NCBI RefSeq assembly: GCF_007858275.1
Contig: NZ_VFEV01000008.1
Coordinates: 62,001 to 126,000 of the forward strand
From: Pseudomonas proteolytica
Lineage (GTDB): Bacteria > Pseudomonadota > Gammaproteobacteria > Pseudomonadales > Pseudomonadaceae
Direction: 5' to 3'
Length of the DNA: 64,000 nt
The notes beneath the pieces are model-generated. The model did not search any database. It was not told the origin of the DNA and saw nothing but the letters and a program-made list of their open reading frames with translations. The translations under genes and the position numbers were made by a program. This document shows, one piece after another, positions 50,025 through 59,017 of this stretch (position 1 is its first letter; each line of letters begins with the position of its first letter).

Positions 50025-50926
50025 CAACGCACCTCATAACGCTGTACGCCGTCGAACACCACCTTGGTGTTATCGATCAGGACCAATCGCAAGCCATCCA
50101 CTTCGTCTCCCACAAACAGCCGATTGCCTTCATCCAGGACCACATGGCCATTGGGCCCGCCGACGATCTGCAGAATCTTGAAAGGGAGTGCCGTGCTACG
50201 CTCCTTGACCCGGCTGATCACTGGCACAGACGTATCGAACTGCTCACCAAAACGATTGAGCATGCGCGACACCAATCCCATCTCTTCCTGGGCCACGTCC
50301 CCTTCCAATGTCACCTGGTCATTGATCACCTGCAGGCGGATGCGATTGCCCAGTTCACGTTCGTTGAGCATTTTCAGCAGTTGCTGGCGTACTTCGTAGG
50401 CCGAACCCAGCTCGTTTTTCTGAGTTGGCGCGGCCATCAACGACGCCTGGGCCTCATGCTCTCCAGTGGTCGCCAGGCCCACCACCATGATGATGGCTGC
50501 GATCACCAGCACCAGGCTGATCAGGCGCTTCTGCTGCGCCCCGGATATCGACGACAACATCAGCGCCGGTGCAGCCTCATTCACCGACCTGGCCGCTGGC
50601 GCGATGGGCATGGCAGCCGGGGCTTGCGGCCAGGGCTGATCGGCCAGGGTGACGCACAGTCGAACATTGCCCAGGGCAAAAGGAACGCCCAGTGCCAGGT
50701 CGGCAATCTGTGCCAGGAGCTGACCGTCACTGGCCCGCACCAACCCTTCTTGAGCCTGGACCGACCAGTGCTGCTCAATACATCGCAGCAGCACATGGCG
50801 CTCGGCAATCCCTTCGTCATACAGCGAAAGGTCGGCATCCGGATGCGCACCAATACTCCATTGCCCGCCGAACAACGGCAACGCCGCGCCCTGGCGCGAA
50901 CCATCAAGCACACGTAGCTCAAACAT
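50021..50926 (-). CDS. hrpQ: type III inner-membrane ring protein HrpQ (SctD)
   Basis: HrpQ is the outer of the two inner-membrane ring proteins. The 301-residue protein has an N-terminal cytoplasmic FHA-like domain (about 1-95), a membrane helix at about 136-157 (LISLVLVIAAIIMVVGLA) and periplasmic ring domains. It precedes hrcN with a four-base overlap. Confidence 0.88.
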   Translation of the reverse strand: MFELRVLDGSRQGAALPLFGGQWSIGAHPDADLSLYDEGIAERHVLLRCIEQHWSVQAQEGLVRASDGQLLAQIADLALGVPFALGNVRLCVTLADQPWPQAPAAMPIAPAARSVNEAAPALMLSSISGAQQKRLISLVLVIAAIIMVVGLATTGEHEAQASLMAAPTQKNELGSAYEVRQQLLKMLNERELGNRIRLQVINDQVTLEGDVAQEEMGLVSRMLNRFGEQFDTSVPVISRVKERSTALPFKILQIVGGPNGHVVLDEGNRLFVGDEVDGLRLVLIDNTKVVFDGVQRYEVRW

Positions 50927-50995
50927 CGCCAGGCCTCATGAACGTTGCAATGACAGTGACGTGTTCAACAGCCTGCACAACCACCCCAGACGTGC

Positions 50996-53092
50996 TCATG
51001 CCACCTCCTCGCGCAACAGATTGTCCTGGGCAAGATCAAAGCGCCCCGACACCTTGACCTTGGACGAAGCGCTGAGCTCGGCGAACGACAGGACCGGTAC
51101 ATGGTTGAACTCTTCCAACAGCAAGGTGCGCATGGGACTGCGCAAATCCTGTGCAACCAGCAGCACACTTTTGCTCTTGGGGCGCACGACAAAGGCTTGC
51201 TTGAGCAGGCTGACCAGCGCCGCACTGCTTTCGTTATCCAGGGAAAAGAACACACCCGTCTGGGTCTGGCGCAGGGCATCGCGCAACACGTTTTCGGTGT
51301 GGGGCGACAACAGCCAGGCATGCAGGCCGTCGGCTTCGCTGTACTGGTGAAGAATCTGCGACTTGAGGGCAATGCGCGCATAGTCGGTCAGGGCTTCCGG
51401 TTCACGTTCATGCTGACCGTGTTCGATCAGGGCCTCGACAATCAGCCGCACGGCCCGCAGCGGTACGCCTTCGCCGGCCAGGCGCTGCAACACCGATGAG
51501 AACCGCGAAAGCGGCATGATCCGTTGCAGTTCCTGCACCAGCTCCGGCTGATTGAACTCCAGCCAACTGAGAATCGCCTTGCTCTCCTGGATGCCGAGGA
51601 ACTGCGGGCCGCTGAGCAACATGGCCCGGGTCATCCGCTCCTGAAGCAGGCTGTACGCCGTCGAGCGCGCCAAGTGTTCATCGGCAAGCACAGGGTCGTC
51701 GGGCGCAAACCACACCCAGTCCTGTTCATCGCGCTCGGCCAGGCCCCTGCTCCCGCTTTCTGGATCCGCTGCCAGTGCCGCAAGCTCCACGCCAACCCAG
51801 TCACCGAGCGTGGCCTTCAACAGGGGCACTTCGTGCACGCAGAAGCGAAATTCATCGTCGGCCAACGCCGGCGCAAACTCGACTTCAAATGGCGGTAACG
51901 TCAAGCCAATCTGGGTCACCAGGCTGTTGCGGCTCTGGCGCACGCCGTGGATGACCTCCGTCACCAGCGGGCTGTTCTGCAGGGCCAGCGGAAACTGCAA
52001 CAGGTAGGGGCGCGACGGATCAAAACCGCGCAGGTCCTCCACCCCGTTTTGCTCAGGCGGGACGGTATCGGTAACCGGCTCCTGTGATTTTTCCTCACGC
52101 TGGCGCTGGCGCATCAGGTAATAACCCAGGCTGCCAGTCATCAGCGAAATCAGGATAAACACCACCGTGGGCATCCCCGGCAACGCCGCAAAAGCAAGCA
52201 TGCCGACCGAAGCGATCATCCAGCTCTTGGGTTCACTGGTCATTTGCCGGGCAATTTCGGCGCCCATGTTGTTGCTGCCCTTGCTGCGCCCGGACGGGGC
52301 CACACGGGTGATAATCATGCCGGCAGTCAGCGAGATCAGCAGGGCCGGAATCTGCGCGATCAGGCCATCACCAATGGTCAATACCGAGTACAACGCCATG
52401 GAGTCGCCGGCGCTCATGCCATGCTGGAACATGCCGGTGGCAAAACCACCCAGCAAGTTGATCACCACAATGATCAACCCCGCGATGGCGTCTCCCTTGA
52501 CGAACTTCATCGCGCCGTCCATGGCCCCGAACAGCTGGCTTTCACGCGACAGCTGCTCACGCTTGTCCCGGGCCTGGTTGCCGTCGATCAGCCCGGCACG
52601 CAGGTCGCTGTCGATGGACATTTGCTTGCCGGGCATCGCGTCCAGGCTAAAGCGTGCAGCCACTTCCGCGACCCGTTCCGAGCCCTTGGTAATGACCAGG
52701 AAGTTGACCAGGGTCAGGATCATGAAGATCACCAACCCCACCGCCAGATTGCCGCCCACCACAAAGTTGCCGAACGCCTCGACAATGTCACCGGCGTCCT
52801 GCTCCAGCAGGATCAGGCGTGTGGTCGCAATCGACAACGCCAGGCGAAACATCGTGGTCAACAGCAGAATCGATGGAAACGAAGAAAAGGCTAGCGGCCC
52901 CGGCAAATACAACGCCAGCACGATCAACAGGCACGAAATACAAATATTGAGGGCAATCAGGATATCCACCAGCCAGGTGGGCAACGGCACGATAAAGATA
53001 AACACGATGGCCATGACCACCACCGCGCCCAGCACCTCGGCGCGTTGTGCAACCTTCAGCAGCAACGCATTGATTGCCCGCAACGCACTCAT
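50996..53092 (-). CDS. hrcV: type III export gate protein HrcV (SctV)
   Basis: HrcV is the major export gate protein; nine copies form a cytoplasmic ring that selects substrates. The 698-residue protein has about seven to eight membrane helices in the first 320 residues, the FHIPEP-family block RFSLDAMPGKQMSIDSDLRA, and a large cytoplasmic domain. The ATG at 53092 overlaps the hrpJ stop (ATGA); a longer in-frame start inside hrpJ is rejected. A 69-base gap separates it from hrpQ. Confidence 0.95.
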   Translation of the reverse strand: MSALRAINALLLKVAQRAEVLGAVVVMAIVFIFIVPLPTWLVDILIALNICISCLLIVLALYLPGPLAFSSFPSILLLTTMFRLALSIATTRLILLEQDAGDIVEAFGNFVVGGNLAVGLVIFMILTLVNFLVITKGSERVAEVAARFSLDAMPGKQMSIDSDLRAGLIDGNQARDKREQLSRESQLFGAMDGAMKFVKGDAIAGLIIVVINLLGGFATGMFQHGMSAGDSMALYSVLTIGDGLIAQIPALLISLTAGMIITRVAPSGRSKGSNNMGAEIARQMTSEPKSWMIASVGMLAFAALPGMPTVVFILISLMTGSLGYYLMRQRQREEKSQEPVTDTVPPEQNGVEDLRGFDPSRPYLLQFPLALQNSPLVTEVIHGVRQSRNSLVTQIGLTLPPFEVEFAPALADDEFRFCVHEVPLLKATLGDWVGVELAALAADPESGSRGLAERDEQDWVWFAPDDPVLADEHLARSTAYSLLQERMTRAMLLSGPQFLGIQESKAILSWLEFNQPELVQELQRIMPLSRFSSVLQRLAGEGVPLRAVRLIVEALIEHGQHEREPEALTDYARIALKSQILHQYSEADGLHAWLLSPHTENVLRDALRQTQTGVFFSLDNESSAALVSLLKQAFVVRPKSKSVLLVAQDLRSPMRTLLLEEFNHVPVLSFAELSASSKVKVSGRFDLAQDNLLREEVA

Positions 53093-54180
53093 GCCTTCAA
53101 TCCCGGCCACGTGTGGGTATGGCGCGAGCCACGCTCCTGCGCGGCGTATTCAAGCAGCACGTGCTTGTAGCTGTTCAACGCTTCTTCGCGCCGTCTTGCA
53201 TCACACCACCAGGCCAGGGGCAGGGCCTTGAGTTCCGGGAAAAAGGCACTGAGGCCACTCAACTGATGAGCCAGCTGACTGCCGCCCAAATCCCGGGCCA
53301 GGTGTTTGATTTCCTGGGAGGAAAGACCACCGGCCGCATACCCCAGCAAGCGTTGCAACAAGCCCACCGGATCCAGCTGCAGTTCGGGGTACAGAAGCAG
53401 GGATTGCCCGATCAACGCCTTGCAGCGCGCGAGCACACCACTCAATCGACTGCAATCGTTGAGGCCCAGCAGCAAGGTTCGCAACTGGCCCCGGTCGACC
53501 GACGAGGTCTGTGCCGCAACATCATCGGCCAGGGCCCGGCGTATCAGCTTCAACCCGGACGCAAAGTCCCCTTCACCGAACAGCCCCAGCAATGATTGCA
53601 TCAGGGTCGCCAGCGATTGGCTCGTGACCACGCTGGTGTAATACATGCTGCGTACAGCCTGGCGCAGCTGCGGGTCATCCGTGCCCGCCTGCAGCGCCAA
53701 CGCGGTATTCAGCCCCGCCTGGATCTGTGGCTTGTAATCGGCCTCCAGGCCAGCCAGGGAAGTGCGCGCCAGGCTCGCCTCTGCGGTGCGGCCCTCGGCA
53801 TCCGCCTGCAGCGCCACGTGCTTGAGCACCACATAGGCCCGCGCGGGGTCGTTGCCGGTGATGTCCATCATCTTGCCGACCCCGCCACCGAGCAGCAGCT
53901 GGACCCTGACATTGCGGGCGATGGTCGCCATTTTCGCCTGGGCCGGGTGACCCAATTGCTCATAGAGCTGGGTCAGTTGCTCGACCGCCGGGATGCGCAA
54001 GCCTAGTTGGCGCTGCCCCAACGCCCGGGCGTTGAGTTCGACCTCTTGGCTGAACAGCACACTGAGATCGTCCGCAACGGGGGCGCTTATCGGCGAAGAC
54101 AGCCCACTTTCAATCCGTGCCGGTGCCGGTTGATTCAGGTGCGCGGAATTTTGCACATCTAGGTTGGGATCGACTTTCAT
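53089..54180 (-). CDS. hrpJ: type III gatekeeper HrpJ (SctW)
   Basis: HrpJ is the YopN/SctW-type gatekeeper that orders the export of translocators and effectors. The 363-residue protein has a Ser/Pro-rich N terminus as expected for a secreted protein, then helical HrpJ-domain sequence (ALGQRQLGLRIPAVEQLTQLYE). It is the first gene of an eleven-gene minus-strand run to hrcU, driven by the hrp box at 54211. The ribosome site before its ATG is poor. Confidence 0.85.
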   Translation of the reverse strand: MKVDPNLDVQNSAHLNQPAPARIESGLSSPISAPVADDLSVLFSQEVELNARALGQRQLGLRIPAVEQLTQLYEQLGHPAQAKMATIARNVRVQLLLGGGVGKMMDITGNDPARAYVVLKHVALQADAEGRTAEASLARTSLAGLEADYKPQIQAGLNTALALQAGTDDPQLRQAVRSMYYTSVVTSQSLATLMQSLLGLFGEGDFASGLKLIRRALADDVAAQTSSVDRGQLRTLLLGLNDCSRLSGVLARCKALIGQSLLLYPELQLDPVGLLQRLLGYAAGGLSSQEIKHLARDLGGSQLAHQLSGLSAFFPELKALPLAWWCDARRREEALNSYKHVLLEYAAQERGSRHTHTWPGLKA

Positions 54181-54210
54181 GGAAATGCCATAGCAAGAGA
54201 TTCGTATCCT

Positions 54211-54239
54211 TGTGTGGCTGGAAGGCCCGATCCGGTTCC
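54211..54239 (-). promoter_or_regulatory. hrp box upstream of hrpJ
   Basis: Read on the minus strand: GGAACC (54239-54234), 16 bases, CCACACA (54217-54211). A perfect match to the HrpL consensus, 30 bases before the hrpJ ATG. Confidence 0.9.
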
Positions 54240-54373
54240 ATCTTCATGCGCTTCCCATGGCCCATGAAAATACCCGCACAAATCCACGATGCTCTGCGCA
54301 AGCTATTGCACAAAAAACACCTAAAACAAGATATTTCCTTATATTTATCAAATAGATATCTACATATTCCGTT

Positions 54374-54389
54374 TGGCACAAGCGGTGCT
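54374..54389 (+). promoter_or_regulatory. sigma-54 promoter of hrpL
   Basis: TGGCAC with GG at 54375-54376, ten bases, then GC at 54387-54388 inside GTGCT: the GG-N10-GC spacing of -24/-12 promoters. It lies 53 bases before the hrpL ATG and is the expected target of the HrpS-like activator. Confidence 0.8.
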
Positions 54390-54441
54390 AACAGGGTTCT
54401 CGTCGAAACCATTTCGACCGTTTTTACCCTGAGGAAAAATC

Positions 54442-54993
54442 ATGGATATCCCAATCAGTGTTTTAGTCAATCTTCCCCGTGACCCTAGCCAATCCATCCA
54501 AGATCTGTCCGACGAGCACCACAAACGCCTGCGCCGGTTCATTCATAAACGCGTACTGAACCCGGAGGATGCGGACGATATCCTGCAACTGACGTATCTG
54601 GAGGCATGGCGTAACCGCCATCACTTCAGCGCGCAGGCGTCCCTGAGCACCTGGATGTGCGGGATCGCGCTGAATTTGATCCGCAATCACTTTCGCCGGC
54701 TCTATGCCAAGCCGGTGCATTGCGAGTTCGATGAATCGTTGTCCCACGGACACAACGAAGAGCAGGACCTGGCGCGCCAATTCGAGATCAGCCGCCGGCT
54801 GGAAAACACCCTCAATGCGATCCAGCACCTGCCCCTGGAAATGCGCAACACCTTGTATGCCTCACTGGAAACCGACGGCAGCTACCAGGACACCGCCGAT
54901 GCCCTGGCGATTCCGATCGGTACCGTCCGTTCCCGCCTGTCCCGGGCACGGGAACAACTGAAACGCGCGACAAACTCTCACCCGTTCCAGTAG
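54442..54993 (+). CDS. hrpL: ECF sigma factor HrpL
   Basis: HrpL is the ECF sigma factor that directs RNA polymerase to hrp boxes. The 183-residue protein has region 2 (EDADDILQLTYLEAWRNR) and region 4 with its helix-turn-helix (YQDTADALAIPIGTVRSRLSRAREQ). It is divergent from hrpJ and behind a sigma-54 promoter, so the circuit is HrpS plus sigma-54 to HrpL to the three hrp boxes in this window. It is the last recognisable gene of the island. Confidence 0.93.
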   Translation: MDIPISVLVNLPRDPSQSIQDLSDEHHKRLRRFIHKRVLNPEDADDILQLTYLEAWRNRHHFSAQASLSTWMCGIALNLIRNHFRRLYAKPVHCEFDESLSHGHNEEQDLARQFEISRRLENTLNAIQHLPLEMRNTLYASLETDGSYQDTADALAIPIGTVRSRLSRAREQLKRATNSHPFQ

Positions 54994-55031
54994 GAGAGGG
55001 ACCGCCCAGGGATAGGGCCAACCTTCCGGTT

Positions 55032-56249
55032 TCAGGCTTTTTTCGAACGCGGCAACAAAATCGCCAGCACCCCGAGCAGCGGCAGGAACGAGCACAGCGT
55101 GTACACGTATTCGATGCCGTGGATGTCCGCCAGATAGCCCAGCAACGCCGCACCAATCCCGCCAAACCCGAACATCAGGCCAAAGAATACCCCGGCGATC
55201 ATCCCCACATTGCCCGGTACCAATTCCTGCGCGTAAACAACAATCGCCGAGAACGCCGAGGCCAGGATAAAACCGATCACCACACTGAGCACGCTGGTCC
55301 AGAACAGATCGACATGGGGCAGCAACAGGGTGAACGGGGCCACGCCCAGGATCGAGAACCAGATCACCGCCTTACGGCCGATTTTGTCGCCAATCGGCCC
55401 ACCAAAGAACGTGCCCGCCGCCACCGCCCCAAGGAACAGGAACAGATGCAGTTGGGAACTGGCCACCGACAGGTCGAACTTCTCGATCAGGTAAAAGGTG
55501 AAGTAGCTGGTGAAGCTGGCCATGTAGAAGTACTTAGAAAACACCAACAACCCCAGCACCACCAGCGCACCCAGTACGCGGTTTTTCGACAGGCCATGGG
55601 TAGCGGCCTGGCCTTGCTTGAGCTTGAACAGGTTCAAGTGGTTGCGGTACCAGCGGCTGATCGCGTACAGCACCCCCAGGGCGAACACCGCGAACAAACC
55701 GAACCAGGCCACATTGCCCTGGCCAAACGGAATGATGATCGCCGCCGCCAGCAACGGGCCAAAGGCCGAGCCGGCGTTACCGCCCACCTGGAAGGTCGAC
55801 TGCGCCAGGCCGTAGCGGCCACCGGATGCCAGGCGCGCCACGCGGGATGCTTCCGGGTGGAAGGTCGAGGAACCGATACCAATCAAGGCCGCCGCCAGCA
55901 GAATCAGTGGAAAACTGCCGACCTGGGACATCATCAGAATCCCGATCAGCGTGCAGATCATCCCGCACGGCAGCAGGAACGGCTTGGGATGGCGATCGGT
56001 GTAGTAACCCACCCACGGCTGGAGCAAGGACGCCGTGAGTTGGAACGTCAGGGTAATCAGGCCGACCTGGGTAAAGGTCAGGCCATAACTTTCCTTGAGC
56101 ATCGGATAGATCGACGGCAACACCGCCTGAATCAAGTCATTGATCAAGTGCGCCAGCGCTACGGCGCCGATGATAGACATGACCAACGGGCTGGATTGCC
56201 CGGCGGCCGGCGTCGTAGCCACTGAAGGCTGGGAATTGGTAAGAGCCAT
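55032..56249 (-). CDS. MFS transporter, fosmidomycin-resistance (Fsr) type
   Basis: A 405-residue major facilitator with about 12 hydrophobic helices. The opening MSIIGAVALAHLINDLIQAV and the following GLTFTQVGLITLTFQLTASL resemble Fsr, the fosmidomycin efflux pump. The natural substrate here is unknown. I start at the ATG at 56249; an upstream in-frame ATG adds a Cys/His-rich stretch that does not look like a transporter N terminus. It converges with hrpL and marks the right edge of the Hrp island. The 415-base gap upstream holds a REP repeat and the tRNA promoter. Confidence 0.85.
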   Translation of the reverse strand: MALTNSQPSVATTPAAGQSSPLVMSIIGAVALAHLINDLIQAVLPSIYPMLKESYGLTFTQVGLITLTFQLTASLLQPWVGYYTDRHPKPFLLPCGMICTLIGILMMSQVGSFPLILLAAALIGIGSSTFHPEASRVARLASGGRYGLAQSTFQVGGNAGSAFGPLLAAAIIIPFGQGNVAWFGLFAVFALGVLYAISRWYRNHLNLFKLKQGQAATHGLSKNRVLGALVVLGLLVFSKYFYMASFTSYFTFYLIEKFDLSVASSQLHLFLFLGAVAAGTFFGGPIGDKIGRKAVIWFSILGVAPFTLLLPHVDLFWTSVLSVVIGFILASAFSAIVVYAQELVPGNVGMIAGVFFGLMFGFGGIGAALLGYLADIHGIEYVYTLCSFLPLLGVLAILLPRSKKA

Positions 56250-56423
56250 GAGGAACGTTTCCGTACAGCAGATGGATGCACAGGTGCAGGTGTGACAATG
56301 TGCCACTTATTGGGGCAGGAAGGCTATCCCGTTAGCAGGCTAACGAGTAGGTGAATCGATGCAGCGGTCATGTCTTGTAAAGAGCCAGCAAGCTAGTACG
56401 CCGACGGTAGAACACCCCAGATC

Positions 56424-56518
56424 AAATGTGGGAGCGGGCTTGCCCGCGAAGGCGGCGTGTCAGTCAAGTACTGCTAACCTGATACACCGCCATCGCGAGC
56501 AAGCCCGCTCCCGCACTT
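56424..56518. repeat. REP-type inverted repeat
   Basis: AAATGTGGGAGCGGGCTTGC (from 56424) faces GCAAGCCCGCTCCCGCACTT (to about 56518) around a spacer of about 50 bases. Same subtype as the repeat at 3223, with a few mismatches. It lies between the MFS gene and tRNA-Met. Confidence 0.8.
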
Positions 56519-56624
56519 TAATCTTTGCGGCTTTGGGACCTGCGCAAAACCCAGCCAATGGCCGCCTTACCCGGCGTTTTTGCTTAAACAGTTGATAGCG
56601 TAGATAAATTTTCAAAAAAAGCGC

Positions 56625-56653
56625 TTGACGCTTGTTCGTTCTGAGCGAATAAT
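56625..56653 (+). promoter_or_regulatory. promoter of tRNA-Met
   Basis: TTGACG (56625-56630), 17 bases, AATAAT (56648-56653), eleven bases before the tRNA. The spacing is ideal and both hexamers match in at least five positions. Confidence 0.75.
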
Positions 56654-56664
56654 GCGCGCCACTT

Positions 56665-56741
56665 GGCTACATAGCTCAGTTGGTTAGAGCATAGCATTCA
56701 TAATGCTGGGGTCCGGGGTTCAAGTCCCTGTGTAGCCACCA
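56665..56741 (+). tRNA. tRNA-Met (CAT anticodon)
   Basis: A 77-base cloverleaf with encoded CCA: acceptor GGCTACA pairs with TGTAGCC; the anticodon loop TTCATAA has CAT at 56699-56701. The acceptor begins with a paired G, so it looks like elongator rather than initiator tRNA. The integrase gene starts 168 bases downstream, so its 3' end is the probable attachment site of the element that follows. Confidence 0.95.
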
Positions 56742-56784
56742 AGTACCTGTTTACAGATGTCTACATGAGTCTCTAAACAACCTC

Positions 56785-56812
56785 AAGAAGCCCGCCTAGT
56801 GCGGGCTTTCTT
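56785..56812 (+). terminator. intrinsic terminator between tRNA-Met and integrase
   Basis: AAGAAGCCCGC/GCGGGCTTTCTT stem around CTAGT, rich in Ts on its right side. It ends the tRNA transcript before the integrase. Confidence 0.8.
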
Positions 56813-56909
56813 GTTTCTGGCTGTATCTCCTTATCTACCCCTATATCTTCCCGTCGTGTATCCCCCTGTGTATCCTTGATGAAAAATAGAACCGAGGGGA
56901 TACAAGCCA

Positions 56910-58151
56910 ATGAAGCGCTCCGAAATCAAGCGCCGCCCGCTGTCTGATACCGCCCTAGCGGGCCTGGAGCCCGACACCAAGGAATACCGGGAACAGGATG
57001 GCAACGGCCTGTATTTCCGCGTGAAGCCTGACGGCCAGAAGTCCTGGCAACTACGTTACAAGACGCCTGCAGGTAAGTGGAGTTGGCTGGGGTTAGGTGG
57101 TTACCCGGAGGTCGGTGGGGCGCTGGCCAGACAGAAGGCTTCCGAACTGCGCGCCGATGCGGCTGAAGGCAAGAATCCGATAGCAACCAAACAGGCCCGC
57201 CAAGCTGCCGATCTGGCAGCCAGCAACAGCACCTTTGAATCACTGGCGCGGGAGTGGCACACCTCCCGGCTCAACTCTTGGGATGCTGGCACCGCTAAAC
57301 GAGTTATGGGCGCACTGGAGCGTCATGTGTTCCCTACCTTCGGCAAACGGCTGTACACCGGCATCCTGTCGATGGAGTGGATGGAGCTGCTACGCGGACT
57401 GGAACAGCAAGGCATTCTTGAGCAAATGAGCCGAGTGAGGGCCTACTGCAAGGATGTGTACGATCTGGCCCGGGTGACGGGGCGAGCTGTGAACAACCCG
57501 CTTGAGGGCGTCCACAAGTTCTTGGCCTCAGGTAAAGCTGAGAACTATGCCCATGTCAGCCTTGAGGAGCTGCCTGCCCTGCTCCGTGCTATCCGCTCCT
57601 ATCCCCACGCCAAAGACGTACAACTCGGCTTACGCCTGCTGACCATGATAGCCGTGCGCCCCAGCGAGCTGCGCGAAGCCCGCTGGGAAGAATTCGATCT
57701 AAACAAGAAGCTTTGGACAATCCCAGTAGAACGCAAGGGACGCAAGAAAGGGCTTGAACACCTGGTGCCACTCAGCCGCCAGGCCATTGAAATACTGGAA
57801 GAGCTGCGCGGCCTGACTGGAGCCTACCCACTGCTATTCCCCGGAAGAAGCGACCGCACCAAACCCCGTAGCGATACCGTGTTTCTGATGGCCTTGCGTC
57901 GCCTTGGCTATGAGGGCAGACAGACCGGTCATGGTTTCCGCCATATCGCCAGCACCATCCTGAACGAACACGAGTTTGATGCCGACCACGTCGAAGCCCA
58001 GCTCAGCCACAAGGCGCCAGGTGTACGCGGGATCTACAACAAGGCTCAGTATTTGACACAACGCACAACGATGATGCAGTGGTACGCCGATTACCTTGAC
58101 AGACTGGAGAAAGGCAACGTGATCCAAGGTAATTTTGGAAAGGTGGTTTGA
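56910..58151 (+). CDS. int: tyrosine recombinase/integrase, P4 type
   Basis: A 413-residue integrase with the N-terminal DUF4102 domain of the P4/tRNA-targeting class (about 1-90), a SAM-like core-binding domain (about 105-205) and the catalytic domain. Catalytic residues are Arg250 (VRPSELREARW), His341-Arg344 (HGFRH), His367 (LSHKAP) and Tyr376 (GIYNKAQ). It should insert the element at the tRNA-Met 3' end. The ATG at 56910 follows a GAGGGG-type ribosome site. Confidence 0.95.
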   Translation: MKRSEIKRRPLSDTALAGLEPDTKEYREQDGNGLYFRVKPDGQKSWQLRYKTPAGKWSWLGLGGYPEVGGALARQKASELRADAAEGKNPIATKQARQAADLAASNSTFESLAREWHTSRLNSWDAGTAKRVMGALERHVFPTFGKRLYTGILSMEWMELLRGLEQQGILEQMSRVRAYCKDVYDLARVTGRAVNNPLEGVHKFLASGKAENYAHVSLEELPALLRAIRSYPHAKDVQLGLRLLTMIAVRPSELREARWEEFDLNKKLWTIPVERKGRKKGLEHLVPLSRQAIEILEELRGLTGAYPLLFPGRSDRTKPRSDTVFLMALRRLGYEGRQTGHGFRHIASTILNEHEFDADHVEAQLSHKAPGVRGIYNKAQYLTQRTTMMQWYADYLDRLEKGNVIQGNFGKVV

Positions 58152-58181
58152 GCATGCACCAGAGCCCCGGCCTAAAATCTC

Positions 58182-58302
58182 GTGTTCTTAGTGTTCTTGG
58201 TGTTCCTGAATCCGTGAAGCCCTTTAAATTCGTGGCTTTCAGATCTGGAACACGAACAAAAAAAAGATGGAACACAACACACAGATACGGTGAAAGGTGT
58301 TC
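58182..58302. repeat. cluster of six GTGTTC/GAACAC hexamers (iteron-like)
   Basis: GTGTTC occurs at 58182, 58191 and 58200 (a 9-base tandem, GTGTTC followed by YT or TT), then as GAACAC at 58248 and 58270, then GTGTTC again at 58297. The segment between int and the next gene has no convincing gene of its own. Satellite P4 origins carry short iterons bound by the primase-helicase; this could be an origin or an operator. Confidence 0.6.
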
Positions 58303-58403
58303 TTCAAAACCGCCTCTTCTGCCTGCGGGCCAAGGTGATGGAAACGCTGTGTCGAATCACGGCGCGGGGGGTTCGCAGAGCTTTCGGGGCGAGGGGTTCT
58401 GTA

Positions 58404-58943
58404 ATGGATGATGAATTAGAGGACATGGATAACACTTTTAAAAACGCGGTATCTGTTCGTAGTACACGCAGCTGGGTCCTAATTCCTGATGGTGAGAATC
58501 CAAAGCGCATGCTTTGGCATTGGGTGCCATGGGCTGAGGACGATCTCGATAAGCTGTTTCGGCGAGTGAACGATGGGAGTTCTTCCGAGGAGGATCACGA
58601 ACTGTTTGACGCCTGCATGCTGGACAGATTCATTGGCAGGGTTGAAGCCGGAGAACCAGTCGAGCCATGGATTCTCGCCAGCTTGGCCAAGTCCTTCACT
58701 CACGTGCTAATGGGAGCGCAATGGAGTGATGCAATCCGGCTACCTGGGCGCCCCGCTCCACGGGTCAGGAGCTGGCGTGAACAGCGGGATCTAGATATTT
58801 TTTTTGACGTGATGCATTGCGTAGGCAGGGAAGGACTTGTGGTAACTAAGGCAATCGAAACGGTAGCTGAAAAGCATGCTGTTTCTTACCAGGCCGCCAG
58901 AGCCGCCTACTACCGGTGGAAAGCACTTTCTAAAAACTGGTAA
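58404..58943 (+). CDS. hypothetical protein of the element
   Basis: A 179-residue, acidic N-terminal protein that I do not recognise. The start at 58404 is supported by GAGGGG about eight bases upstream; a longer in-frame start at 58290 overlaps the hexamer cluster and looks noncoding. The C terminus (TVAEKHAVSYQAARAAYYRWKALSKNW) looks like a helix-turn-helix, so it may bind DNA, perhaps the repeats just upstream. Codon use is less GC-biased than in the core genes. Confidence 0.65.
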   Translation: MDDELEDMDNTFKNAVSVRSTRSWVLIPDGENPKRMLWHWVPWAEDDLDKLFRRVNDGSSSEEDHELFDACMLDRFIGRVEAGEPVEPWILASLAKSFTHVLMGAQWSDAIRLPGRPAPRVRSWREQRDLDIFFDVMHCVGREGLVVTKAIETVAEKHAVSYQAARAAYYRWKALSKNW

Positions 58944-59017
58944 AAAACTTAGAAAGACCCATAACAACCGAATGTCTAAATTTCGTCCTGTCTCTCCCAA
59001 GTTACAGGACGCTCACC

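Noticed and set aside
58148-58411. 87-codon frame after the integrase
   Set aside because: It covers the hexamer repeats, has no ribosome binding site of note and its composition looks noncoding; the real gene starts at 58404.
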